Positions 35,193 through 46,498 of a stretch of DNA of 64,000 nucleotides are shown one piece after another; the stretch's first letter is position 1; every line of letters begins with the position of its first letter. This stretch comes from Chalara sp. BL73. Its lineage: Eukaryota > Ascomycota > Leotiomycetes > Helotiales. Below the pieces are notes generated by a model. The model did not search any database. It was not told the DNA's origin and worked only from the letters and a program-made list of their open reading frames with translations. The stretch is taken from positions 310,001 through 374,000 of the forward strand of contig CAKJVC010000150.1 of the NCBI GenBank assembly GCA_918026815.1. The letters run 5' to 3'. The position numbers and the translations under genes are program-made.

Positions 35193-35719
35193 ATGTCCTT
35201 CTACCCTATATTACATCTCAACTCGGCCAGAACTTCTTATTCATATGTCTTAGATCCGATTATACTCAGTGACGACGAGTCTGTGGGCGCCGAGTCCGAA
35301 ACCGACAACAGCAGTCTTGATGTCGACTTCGCACCTAAGGGCACTTCCAATTCTCCAGGCATGGCAAATAGCGACCTGGCAGATAGTGACGGCTTCGGCT
35401 CAAGAACTACACTCACTTCTGATCGTCTTGTCGCCGACCACCAAAACGACGGCAGCAGTAACAGTGGCATAATCGACGGTGCAAAAGCTCAGCTCAATGC
35501 TGCCTGTCCAAAGTCAACCTCCTCTGGCCGAGCCAGCACCCTACAAGCGAGTAGCGAGATTACACAAGGGAGTGCGAGCTATGTTGTCCTTGATGTTGGT
35601 AAGGAGGTAGAAGACAAAGGCGTTGATGTCGCTAGGGGAAATAATTACGGCGGTGCTGACACTCGCTTTATGAAGAAATCAAAGCCGTCTGCTCCTTTTT
35701 GTAACAATTCAGTTCCGAC
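35193..35719 (+). pseudogene. gene fragment with SUMO-interacting-like motif, cut by LTR
   Basis: About 176 codons open from a Met, Ser/Asp-rich and mostly disordered. Near residue 22 it has DPIILSDDES, a hydrophobic core followed by acidic/Ser residues, which is the form of a SUMO-interacting motif. The frame runs into the family A LTR at 35720, and the remaining open frame is LTR sequence. No continuation was found after the LTR. The original protein is not recognised. Confidence 0.45.
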
Positions 35720-36165
35720 CGTAACAACTCAAGCTGAACAGGGATCTCGATCCGTAGATCTAGGTAGAAGGACTTGGAGGTGTAAACAACTATCAATTGT
35801 CATAACTAAGAGAACAAGCTACAGACAGAAGAAGGGAAGGAAAGCAGCGTTCTATATACAGGAACTGGCCGGAGTGTTCAAATAGAAATAGTCACGTAGC
35901 CTTCAGAGAGTATAGGGCAAACGAGTATCAATTGCTGAAGGTTGTAGAACCTAAACTACAGAAGAGAATCCCTCTACTTATAGGGGTGTGATACCCACAT
36001 ATCAACACACTGATGCCTACAGGTGCCTACTGGTGCCTACAGGTGCCTACAATAGACTTTAGGCATGGTCCTTAGACCTAACCTGCTCAACACGGAGGCC
36101 AGTATAAGCGAGCTCTGGGGTGTCTGGTACCAAGCTCCAAGCGAAAAGAGGCCAGGGCCGCGACA
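35720..36165 (+). mobile_element. family A (LTR1) solo LTR carrying a nested family B LTR
   Basis: Outer LTR halves are 35720-35869 plus its target copy and 36098-36165, ending GCCAGGGCCGCGACA. Flanks are CCGAC and CTGAC, a 5-bp duplication with one C/T difference. It is split by the family B LTR at 35875-36092. Confidence 0.85.
35875..36092 (+). mobile_element. family B (LTR2) solo LTR nested in family A
   Basis: 218 bp, starts TGTTCAAATAGAAATAG and ends CTAACCTGCTCAACA. Exact 5-bp target duplication CGGAG at 35870-35874 and 36093-36097. Confidence 0.93.
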
Positions 36166-36324
36166 CTGACAGCAACATTTTTATATCTAAGCTACAGGCT
36201 GGCCGGCACGATTCTGTTTAACGTTAGCTGCCTGTTTTATTTTTTTGTTTAAACGTCCTGTAGCAATGGCAAACTCGATCGTTGTTTGAACCGCGTTTAT
36301 ATTTAGTGTTTATTTCTCCGGGTC

Positions 36325-36769
36325 TGTAACAGCCAGGATCCGTTCAAGATTTCGAATATGGAATAAGCTTCCTTACGAGAGGGATTAAAGTTTTCAGCTG
36401 CAGAACCTTCAGGTGCAAACGGTGTATCCTGCCTATGGCCTGCCGCAGGCTTGCAGCTACAGCAGCTACAGGCTTACAGCCACTACGAGGGTGTATGGCC
36501 TAGACTGTCACAAGCCTCAGATGCCAAAGTGCTTTCGGGGATGCTAAAGCCACAAGCTTGTGGCACTGTAGGACCCGCCGAAGGGCGAAGGATACAAAAG
36601 AAAGCTAGAACTCCTTGGAGGAGGGCAAGCTTGAGTCTGTCATAGATTTATAGGCCTATATTACCTATCAATACAATACTAATACTTCTGTATTTGCCAG
36701 CTACCTGTCTATACCACCTACGTATTATGCCTGCTATATTGCAATCCCTCCTGCTGCCCGGATCGTACA
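36325..36769 (+). mobile_element. family D (LTR4), degenerate copy
   Basis: Starts TGTAACAGCCAGGATCC, contains GGAGGAGGGCAAGCTTGAG and ATATTGCAATCCCTCC, and ends with a decayed GATCGTACA. It lacks a matching target duplication. Confidence 0.7.
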
Positions 36770-36931
36770 TTTCTAGCTTCTAGCTGCAAGGCGCATATGA
36801 TTGCTACCTTGAGCCTCAGTACTTGGTCACCGGCGATAGAGATCGAAATGCGTAGTATGTAGTCGAATGTAAAGTATACGAACCTAAAATACAGTCTTTC
36901 CGCTTAGCCCATTTCCATATCTTGGATATCT

Positions 36932-39900
36932 TTACGCTGCGTCATTAGGGTTCCAAACAGTAGGCTTATCTTCATCAACAACCTCTAAATGTTCAAAATC
37001 TTCGCTGGTGCTCAGTATTCCGGGAGCAAAGTGAACTCTGTTGGTGCTCAAAACTTTAAGTTTCCCTTCTTCGTTACCAAGACCACTGTGGCCTCTATCG
37101 AGCCTCTGTGACTGCCCCGACGAAGGCAGTTGAGCATCTCCGAGTTGTAACAATCGGTATGCCCAGGGTACAACACGGAGGTCATGATACAGGAGCAAGG
37201 GGTAATGATCAGGGTATGAGGGGTTTCAGACCCAATACGGGGAAGACTCGGAGTCGCCTATATAAAGGCCTGTTCCTATTCTCTACAGTTGCTCCTCATG
37301 TTTTGGTATCCTTAGTACTTTAGACCTATAAGGCAATCACTATCAGCCTATTGTACGCACTCCCATATGCCTCTATTCTAGCCAGTGATTCCTTGCGTCG
37401 TTACACGAGTTGTCTGGGGTGTTACGGTCCTTGCCGTATTTCGCTGGTCTCCGCCCATACTGCTTCACAGTCTTTGGCAATCGCCAATGCAGTTTCCCAT
37501 CCGGTGAGACGCGAAATATCTCGTAACTTTTCAACCACCCAGACCTGTTGCACGGGATTATGATACTGCACACCTGCAATAAATAGTGGGATCCCACATT
37601 CGATGAGTGCTGCTCCTACACCTGGGTCCACTTCAGTTGTCACGCTACGGTCAGGTGCGATACCTCCCGCAATACGCCCAATCGCGTTAGCGAAGTCTGC
37701 GGTATGTCGAGCTGTGGGCCCGGCTGCGGGGCCGGCTGCTGCCATTGCTGCTGGGGACATGGAAGGATGTGCTCGATAGCAGATAATCAAGGCTGCGTAG
37801 AAGTTCATCCATATGCCAGCAATGCTATACGTTTTGTATTGCAAAGCAGGTCCAAATAGTGTTTCGATTGGCGCTACAAATTCTGGTCCTAAAACTTGGA
37901 GATCGTCTCCGAAATGATTTTCTAGAACATTGAATGCATGTCGGATATCCTGCCATTCCTCCTCGGCTTGTATGGTTAAGGTTTCGAGACCCACTTCATC
38001 ACTGCAACTACTCTGAGGCGATGGAGCTCTATTAGGGCCAAATCCCGGGGGGAGCTTAGTGTCAGCTGCTAGAAACGTGCTAGTAAATGGGGGTACCAGT
38101 AGAGCCGTAAGCGGCGGCATTTGAGGAAAGTTCGGCTGTTGTGGCTCTTTTTGTTCCAGTAAACTGGCTGAACTTTCAGGTAGTCGGTCTCTATTTGCTT
38201 TCATTACCATTTGCTTTCGTTTTAAATCTTTAGCAAAGAAATTGGCAAGGCGGCCCATCAAGAGAACCAGATGGTCATAAGTTCCGTATCTATTTTTAAT
38301 ATAAACAAGTATATCATGTGAGGTATTGAGCGTCTTACGTTGCATTAAGGCGGCCAAGCGGTGCCCTCGGCGGACAGTGACTCCAAAAGTCATATTCTAT
38401 GCTATATAATGTTAATTTTGCTTATTAGCACAAAAAAATTCACTTACAATAATTCGCCTCCACTTAGAATACTTTGATATACATCTTGCTTGCAGTACCA
38501 CCAGAAAAGATCTCGCTGGGTTTCATATATTTCCAGCTCTCTTTTTGTATAAGCTTTGCTGCCGTAAGTATTTGAATCTTCTTCGGTAATAATCTGGCCG
38601 AATTGATCATATTGAAGCTGCTTTCCCGTCAAGATAGCTACAATGTGTTCATTCATATCATTTTCCGTGCCTAAATAATAACTATCGTAGTAAATCATTT
38701 TGTCTTGCTGCTGGGCCTGGTATATCTTTGCATGTTCATCTTTTTGTCGTTGGCGTCGTTTCAATGTCTTGATATATTTTGTTATGTCTGCAAAGTCAAT
38801 TTCCTTTATAAGCATTCGTGCATCGAGCAAATGGTTAGTCCATTTCTGGCGATCCCCATACCAGGCTTCATAGAATGCAAGCAACATAGCAGCGGCTAAT
38901 GTAGCGGGTAGACCTCGTCGACTTGAAAAGCTGACACTCTTTGCAACTCTGCGGAGGGCATAAGCGTAGTGCTTCAAAGACGGTGTAATAGCCTTATTTT
39001 GGAGCTTCGCAATGTGTAAGCTTGCTAACGCGCACATAGCATGTAAGAGCCCAGGGTTTTGGAGTGCCAAAGTAGGGAAAATATCTTAAGAAAGTTAGCA
39101 TTTCTTAGTCTAATTATGATCATGGGCAGCACTTACAAGTCCAAATGTGTTGTTGGCATTTAGGCACTGGTTCGCCTCTGAATATCAAAGAGGAGTTGGC
39201 CGGGTGTCTTTCGAACATGGAAATTGCTGGGCCAATAACGTTTATAAAGTGACAAAACACTCTAGCAGTCGTAGGATTGTTGAGTGGAGATGGCCAAAAC
39301 GACGGGACATATTGTGACAGCATATCAGGTCGATCGATGAAAGATCCAGATGAGAGTAGACGAAACATGCCTCGTCTAGCTTGCAACGCTACAGCCACGC
39401 CTAGGTCGTTGTTGTTAAGGTGCGCTTCCAGGTTCTTGTCCTCTGCTTCTCCATCACCGCTATATTCTCCCATGTCAACATCTTCATCTTCAGATACATC
39501 AAAGAGATCATTGCCATCATCGTGTGAGTTTCCTTGTGTGATTGAAGATCTAGGGTAATTCTCGGCATCCTGGCCGTCGCTGATATCATGTTTCGAGTGA
39601 GATGGTCGTTTATGGTATCGCGCGTGTTGCGGTGGAGGATAAGCGTCTTCATAGTTAGGAGTAATCGCTGAATTCGTCCCTGCTCCAGGAACAGCTGATG
39701 GTTGCAATTGTATACCGTTCTTGGCAGGGAGATCCAGAATATGTCGGGTGATAGAATTAAATGTCGACGAGTGTGCGTCCGGAATTGCACACCCCTTTCC
39801 TAGCGCAACTTTTGCTATATCCTCGGTTTGAGTGGGTGAAACTGCTGTGGAGCCTGGATCGCCATCAAGCACAATCTCCCCGCCTAAGCGTTCCTTGGCA

Positions 39901-41315
39901 TCTTCAAAGACGCAATGTGCCGACATAATGTATGCAGCCCCAGTGCGTTCGCAACCAGCAACGATATGACCATATAGACCACTACTTCCAGCATCAATAA
40001 CCCAGGATCCACAATCACCTTGCGCAAGAGGGCCGCTGAAGTGAACTGTGTATACCTTCTGGAAAGTGTTACTGTTTGGGAGACAAGTATATGAAGGCGT
40101 TCCGCACAAAATACCAGTCACACACCCTCTGGATGCAGTGTATGCGATAACTGCAGTGTCCCTCGGACCTGGCGTAGCCACATGTGTAGGCCTGAGCTGG
40201 TTGGCGGCAATTCTATTGCTGGCAAAGGCTTCCGCAGCTGGTACATCTGGACATCTAAATCTAATAAGTGCATAGTCAAGGTCAGCAGAGAGCAACACCA
40301 AGTGGCCTTCTGCGGTTGCGGAAGCAGGTTTGGCGGCGGCACCTCGTCCGGCTTTGTGAATGTCAATTGTAGAAATTTTGTCCTTGCGGCCCCAGCTCTT
40401 GACAACCTGGTGTCTCGATGTTTGTGCCTGAAATGGCTGATCAAAGAATCGATCTTCGACTGGCATTGAGTCATCTGAGAATTTAAGACTCTTCACCGAG
40501 TCCGTGTCTGAGGAGCCATCGCCACACCAGCTACTCGTTTCCGATCGAGCACCCACGGTTGTGTTACTGGCTCGGCTCAGAGAGTCTACGAACTCGTCGC
40601 CGATCTCCGTGCCACCGTCGCTATCGCTGCCGCTTCCGCTATCGATTTCCCATTCCTCATCGACCACATTTCGCCGTCTTGGTTGGCATGACAAGCTATT
40701 TTGGTTGAGTACATGAGCGGCCGTGAAAATATAAGCATCACCGTTGTGTTGAACAATACCGCCAAGTGTGGCCATCCGGTTCGTAGAGTTGTCGCCGTGG
40801 TGGTTTGCGACAAAGATTTTGTCGTGGCACACGCTAATGGTGAAGTTGACAGTAGAGTCTCTGCTCTTTGCTGGATTCTCATGACAGGTAGAATTAGACG
40901 CTAGCAACTCAAGCTGGTCTAAGTCCGGAGGTAGGGCGGCGTTCCCCAACTTAATGCCAGGGTAGCTTTCAAGGATCCCACTCTTCTTAATGCACTCTTG
41001 AACCTCCTTCCTTGGCCGGATCTCTTCACAAAAGAACATTACAACTGGTGCAGATTTCTGTGGAGTCTTACCAACCATGTAGATTGACCAGGTTACCCAA
41101 TCCGACCCTGGGATCGATTCGATGCACTTGTCAAGGCAGGCTTTGATATCTTCTGCTATAATTTCAAAAGCCTCACGAGCAGGTCCTTTCGCCTTCCAAC
41201 AACTTTTCTTGCCGTTGATCAATTTAATAAAATCGCCGATGGATTCATCAGGATGTGGCCAGCGGGGATCGTTGTTGAGCAAATTTGCGAGCGGGCTTAT
41301 AACTCGAGCTTTCAT
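36932..41315 (-). CDS. chimeric trypsin-fold protease (Cys nucleophile) fused to Fungal_trans_2 domain; broken near 3' end
   Basis: Exon 1 (41315-39137) encodes an N-terminal helical region, then a chymotrypsin/trypsin-like fold: FTAAHVL (His201), SADLDYALI (Asp347) and GDCGSWV (Cys435 in the usual Ser position). It then continues without a break into an acidic linker and ALQARRGMFRLLSSGSF, the start of the regulatory domain normally found behind a Zn2Cys6 finger. Introns at 39085-39136, 38402-38447 and 38290-38338 have GTAAG donors and AG acceptors. They lead to HIWTYIFPTLALQNPGLLHA, YDFWSHCPPRAPLGRLNAT and YGTYDHLVLLMGRLA. No Zn2Cys6 motif is seen. Near the end a TAA (37422-37424) and a solo LTR (37146-37405) interrupt it. 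Removing the 265 bp insertion leaves 3972 coding bases, an exact multiple of three, ending in NPNDAA-stop at 36932. The present product is about 1153 residues. Confidence 0.82.
37146..37405 (+). mobile_element. family C (LTR3) solo LTR inside the chimeric gene
   Basis: 260 bp, starts TGTAACAATCGGTATGCCC and ends CTTGCGTCGTTACA. Exact 5-bp target duplication CGAGT at 37141-37145 and 37406-37410. It contains CTATATAAAGGCCTG, a TATA-like promoter segment. Confidence 0.93.
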
Positions 41316-42080
41316 TGCATCTGATCTGAAGCATGTTCAACTTATAAGTGAAGAGCACAACCAACAGCGTATAAAGCACGACGAGTCATCCGGAGAGCGG
41401 TTTGCGTGCCTGGTGAGAAATCCAGAAATATGAAATTGTCAAAGAAATTGTGCACCGGCCGCAGCATAATGCCTTACGGTTCGCCATGACTTGGCGCCAA
41501 GCTAGGTAGGGGCAAATTTCACAGCCTCAACACCAAGGCTTGTATCTGTCAGAAATAGGATCTATTGGCTAGGGGATCCAGAGGATTTGCGAGGGTATCA
41601 CAGCGATAGAATACAGGCTTGTTGGGAGCATTACGGATGATGATATTATCAACAATTACGGCCACACTTCAAAAGTAGGAATAAGCTTTTATGTGTGTGT
41701 CCATGACAACTTTGACACCTTGGCTCTGCCGGGGGAATGGTTTGGCCTTCTGGTATCGACATCACCCTACGAAGGTACTATAACATTATACTTAGACAAT
41801 TCGTAACAGACAAAAGTTTTTGGAGAGACAGCTATTGGGAGCAGTCTCGTGAATTTCTACATGTCGTGTGACTGTTTCTTGATTGCCAAGCGCACAGAAC
41901 TGGCATAAAAGGCATATGGAGGCTGTGCAGGACAGAGAGGCGCCACACCTTAGGCTATTTTTCTCGCGGGTGAAAGATTTTCCGTATGCCTTCTTTAGAT
42001 TTAGTGAATATATATGTTTCCAAGCAGCAGTTGATTTGGAATTGTTGATAGTCGTATTCTGCCAGTACCGAACCAAAGTC
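41316..42080. other. intergenic region between divergent genes
   Basis: Lies between the chimeric gene (minus) and the membrane-protein gene (plus). No gene was seen; it could hold both promoters. Confidence 0.5.
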
Positions 42081-43174
42081 ATGGCCTCGCTCGATGATCC
42101 CATGCACCAAACGCCAACCTTGCACACAACCGCTCTTGACCTTGTCGCGAAGTTGTGGAGTCGGAACATCTGTTCAAAGTTGAATAATAAAGAGCTTGAT
42201 CTAGAGGCCTACTTCTCATATCACAAAAAACAGTGCAGCTGCGCACTCCATGATGGCGGGCGGCATATATCCGCCAGATCGCATGGAGACATCCTCGAGA
42301 TCGTAGCAGATATAGAGGGAGGGTTAACGAGGGAAACAATCAGAAGAAAATTAAGTTCAAAGCTCGCCGATCCAAAGCCGGTACATGAGAAAGAACTGCT
42401 CGACAGCTCAATCGATCTTGCCGCGCGATTAGTATCTATGATGGATATTGGGGTACTGCAGTATGGGTTTTCCGGCCGAAGGGAACTTGTATGGAGCCAA
42501 GGGTCGCTCAAGGAATTCGTGAACGACCATTTCGATGTACCAGTGATGCTTGGGCAAGACGTCAAGCTGGAGAGAATGTTTAATGCCCGTAACCTGCAGC
42601 AGATTGCAGGCATCAATATTGCCTGGACTGATAATCTTGCAGATCATCTGCGTATGATTGATGATGAGGACAAGAAAGTAGCTATTTTCCACCATGCTTC
42701 GTTCTTAAAGTTCCACCAAGGGTATGTTAAATGCAATCCTTCCGCTCATGTTGGAATATCCGCACTAATTTGATTAGCGCACTCTTCCCTCCTGGATTTA
42801 AAGAGGAGACTCTCCAAACGCTTGCTCTTCTCTTCCCGGAATCCGCCAAAGACACGGCAAAGTGGTTCGGTGCACTGCCATACTCACTGCACATCGATAG
42901 TCAAATAGTCAAATGCGGCCACCTAAAAGCCGACGACCGACAGATTGAAAAGTTTAAATTCTGGCATGACCGCTTAGCGATTCTGAAGCAAGTCTTTGAC
43001 GAATCCCGCCCCAGTACGCTTTCGCAATGGTGGTGTGACAGGCGCAATGGTGTCCAATGGTATACTTTCTGGGTTGCCATCTTGGTTTTGTTTCTAACCA
43101 TTTTCTTTGGGATGGTTCAGAGCATCGAGGGCGCTTTACAAGTCTATAAAGCTTACAATCCGACATTACCATGA
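42081..43174 (+). CDS. tail-anchored membrane protein of a conserved uncharacterised fungal family
   Basis: Exons 42081-42721 and 42778-43174 join over a 56-nt intron (GTATGT...TTAG), giving 345 residues. An all-helical cytosolic body has LWSRNICSKLN, SRSHGDILEIV-like, DLAARLVSMMDIG, QYGFSGRRELVW, GSLKEFV and KLERMFNARNLQQIAGI. FHHASFL, RQIEKFKFWHDRL and FDESRPSTLSQWWCDRRNG follow. A single C-terminal transmembrane helix (TFWVAILVLFLTIFFGMVQ) lies before the end. The set is typical of a very common Pezizomycotina family without known function. The open frame extends upstream to 41883, but the Met at 42081 (MASLDDP) fits the family start better. It appears intact. Confidence 0.82.
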
Positions 43175-43813
43175 GTGTTCCAGGGTTACCCACAAGGCGT
43201 TATGAACTCTAGGTCCCATTTGCGCTCTTTAACTGGAGTATTTAAAAAAAATATGGTTGCGACACATGTATGTTCTAGAAATCTTGTGCTGTCGTTCGAC
43301 TGGTTTCGTTTAGATCCAAATGTGTTGGTATCACGGGCTTACCTTCCACGGGGCAAAAGGCGCAGCTCTACTTTGTAGGCCACGCTCTTGCTCTTGATGG
43401 ATATGGTAATGATTGTTGTTGTATTAGGTTCTACTCTAGATTCTACAAAATGGGGGTTGTGCGGACCACGTGACCCGGTGGGTCGTATGTGGATCCGTAA
43501 GCCCCTACTTCCTACAAAATGTTTGTAGAAGAAAAATAGAGATCTGACATCGCTTAATTATCGCTTTGGTTCGGTTCCGACACATTCGCCGATGACTTTA
43601 TTGGTCAATATAGTATGATTTTGGCTAATATAGGCATTGGTCAATGGGTTCGGGGTTTCTCGTCATCGTATATAAAAGAATGACTCTCGCCGATAAGATC
43701 TGTTTCTCCGCATCAGCCTAAACAACTCCAACGAATCCACCGAACCCAATCTCTGGAAAGCGGCCGATCCGCTGGCGCAACGAGCCTGGAAATATTTTTT
43801 TGTGCGTGAATCT

Positions 43814-43873
43814 TGTCGGAATATCTACCCACGTAGCAAAAGGCGCAGTAGCTGTGACTACGCTCTTGCTGGT
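43814..43873 (+). repeat. dispersed ~60 bp repeat, copy 1
   Basis: CACGTAGCAAAAGGCGCAG followed by a stretch ending ACTACGCTCTTGCTGGT. It recurs inverted at 56718-56777 and, more weakly, at 43352-43395. Possibly the end of an unrecognised transposon. Confidence 0.5.
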
Positions 43874-44109
43874 GTGGTTCTAATATTCACTGATTGATTG
43901 TTCTAAGCTATGGCCTATTGCCAGGTAGTAATATAGGTGATAGAAGACCCACAATTCCCGCGATCGGGTAGAATGGGTGAAGCTACGTACATGCATTCTG
44001 TCGGATCACTCTACCTGTGGCAACACCACGTCTTTACGTGGATTGCTTAGGTTGAATGTGATTCATTGTTGAAGGTTGAATGGAGGAATGAGGATATGCC
44101 CCTTCCAGG

Positions 44110-44132
44110 GTCATGTGACACCGTCACATGAC
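44110..44132. repeat. perfect inverted repeat
   Basis: GTCATGTGAC / GTCACATGAC, 10-bp arms with a 3-nt spacer. It includes CACATG/CATGTG E-box-like cores. Role unknown. Confidence 0.6.
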
Positions 44133-45162
44133 CTGTCCCCCATTCAATAACTAATCTACGTACAAACACATTCCAACAGCTATTTAAAAGCTCAAATTGG
44201 AGCAGGAGACCGGGAAACTGAAGAGGAAGAATCTAATTCGTCTATAGATTCTACTAGTACAGGCGATTGTATAGAATTTGAAGTATCGTAGAGATATTAG
44301 GGTTTAAAGTGGGTAGGTAGTATGTAAGCGAGCTGGCCGAAATGGGGGGTTGGGGACTTAATCTTAAAATTAGATTCACCCAAAGGATATTGATAATGAA
44401 AATATCTCATCTCTCCTACATTCTTGGCATGTGCCGTGCAGTTCTATTGCCGGCACCCAGCGAGTAACTTAGATACTTAGTTCTAGCGTGCCCACCTATT
44501 TTAGTTATTCTTCCGCTCACCTTACCTCTTGATCCCAACGAAAGACTCTTGTTTTACTAGACAGAGGAGGGCCATCGCTGTATCATGGCATCCGAGAAGT
44601 CTTATCGGTGTGTTGAATGCGTTGAAAGTTGCGATGGGACGCCTATTAATTTGATCAATCTGGTCTCCCATTTTTCTACACTTCTCTAAATAGGTTGGCT
44701 GGTACCAGGTCTGCTTAGCACACTGCTATTGGAAATGCTAGTAGTCTGCTATTTCTGTACTTTGTGATATTACAGATGGATTAGACTGAGTTCAGACTTC
44801 ACAATGGCCGTAAAAGGTTCTGTAATCTTGCCTCTTGGATCTACAGAAGTCTTTTTAGCTCTTTGAATGTCTCCTATACCTCATTTAGTCTCCCCAAAGC
44901 AAACTCGTAGCTATCGTCAAGTCGTATCGCCAATATCTTATGCAGCAGCGGGTCATTCCAGCCGTTGTAGTCTTTGCTCCTGACAATCTCCAGGAACTAG
45001 CGACGGCTGGTGTTGCCGGTGAGGTATGGCTCAGGACCGAAGCACATTTAGTCATAGAGCAATCTTCAAAGTTGAGTTGCTGGTAGCTAATGTCTGTGAT
45101 GAAAGATTTGTAATTATGGAGAAATCGCCGATAGTTTTTCAAGTACTTTGCGCCGTCTCCGC

Positions 45163-45847
45163 GGGTTCCAGTTGGGCCAGGCTAGAAAAATCTTAGTCCA
45201 GGCCAGAAATCGTAGCTTTGAGAGCTCAGCCAGGCTAGAAATCACATCCCGGCATATGCCAAGCATAGAATTGTCACGGCCCTGGCCCTATCCAGAGCTT
45301 GGCGACCGACGCTACAAGGCTCGTTTATACTGGCGCCTGGCCAGCTTCCTGTATATAAAGCACTGCTCTCCTTCCCTTCTTCTGCCTGTAGCTTGTTCTC
45401 TTAGCTATAACAATTGATAGTTGTTCACACCTTTGAGCCCCTTCTACCTAGATCTACGGATCGAGATCCCTGTTCAGCTTGAGTTGTTACATTTTTGTAA
45501 AGTATATATTTAGCATATGCTGAACATATACTGGCATATACTAAATATATACTAAACATATGCTGAAAATATGCTAACAGTTTTACTTATTATAATAAGT
45601 CTTTTTGTAGGAAAATAAATGCCAGCATATGCAAAGCATATGCTTACAATATAGAATCTTTCACACGCTAAACCCGTATTGAGAATATGCCAAGCATAGT
45701 TCTAACTACATTTGATCTTTCGCTTAAGCTTACCCAGGCTTCAAATGTTGCACAAAAGTTGAGCCAGGCTTGAGCGTTTCTTGGCATTTTGCCAAAGAAT
45801 TTTCTAGCCTGGGCCAAGATATTTCTAGCCGGGCCCAACTGTAACCC
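45163..45847. mobile_element. DNA-transposon-like (MITE) element with 26-bp terminal inverted repeats
   Basis: Left end GGGTTCCAGTTGGGCCAGG then CTAGAAA (45163-45188); right end TTTCTAGCCGGGCCCAACTG then TAACCC (45822-45847). They are inverted with two mismatches. The interior is AT-rich with many CATATGCT/ATATACT motifs and no open frame. It is interrupted by the family A LTR at 45272-45491, so the element was about 465 bp. A second right end occurs at 60045-60070. Confidence 0.75.
45272..45491 (-). mobile_element. family A (LTR1) solo LTR inside the MITE
   Basis: Plus strand reads TGTCACGGCCCTGGCC ... TATATAAAGCACTGCTCTCC ... CTTGAGTTGTTACA. 220 bp. No clear target duplication (AGAAT versus TTTTT). 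Confidence 0.85.
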
Positions 45848-46498
45848 GAATCAGGAGCTTGGAGAACCTGCATGTCACAAATTCTTACAGTGTTAAAATA
45901 TGAGGCTCTACGTGACTGCTCCCCTTTAAGCTGCCATAGTGGCTGTGTTTTCAAAAGTGGATACGAGCATGTGGCAATGCAGCCACATTTTGGTGGGGTT
46001 GCAGGGGTCATAAAAGCACGACCACCATGGCAGGATAGGCCGAAGCCGCCTTTGAAGGGTCCCAAAGTCGTTAACCGCATGTCGATGACGAGCTCTTCCA
46101 GCAATAATGATGGTTTACATACCACTGGTGGACTGAAGAGAGATACTCTCTGTGTTAGCCTCGTCCACACCCTTCCTCGAGGCTAGGCCGAAGTAAGGCA
46201 AAAGCAATGAGACGACATGCAATGATTGGTCAGCTTCTTGCTTTCAGCTGGTGAAGCCACAGCGGTTAGTTCTACGTTTCTTTGGTTAACCTTAATAGGT
46301 AGACGAGCCGGGCCTAGAACATGGGGCGACTCAGCCTCATGCACAGGCAATACACCACCACAATACATTCCTCCAGGATTTCGGAGTATAAGTACATGAA
46401 ATAGGCTCCTGGACCCATTTTTTCCTAATAACGTAGTCTAATCGCTTTATGGTAGGATATCGTCTTCTCTACAGCATAGGCTTACATACACATTCCAC
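45848..46498. other. no gene seen (upstream of next gene)
   Basis: Short frames only. A family-like motif was not recognised. Confidence 0.45.

Larger units (their letters stand above)
43175..45162. other. gene-poor stretch with short repeats
   Basis: No coding frame was recognised. It holds a perfect 10-bp-stem inverted repeat at 44110-44132 and a dispersed ~60 bp repeat at 43814-43873, with a weaker copy at 43352-43395. Confidence 0.5.
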
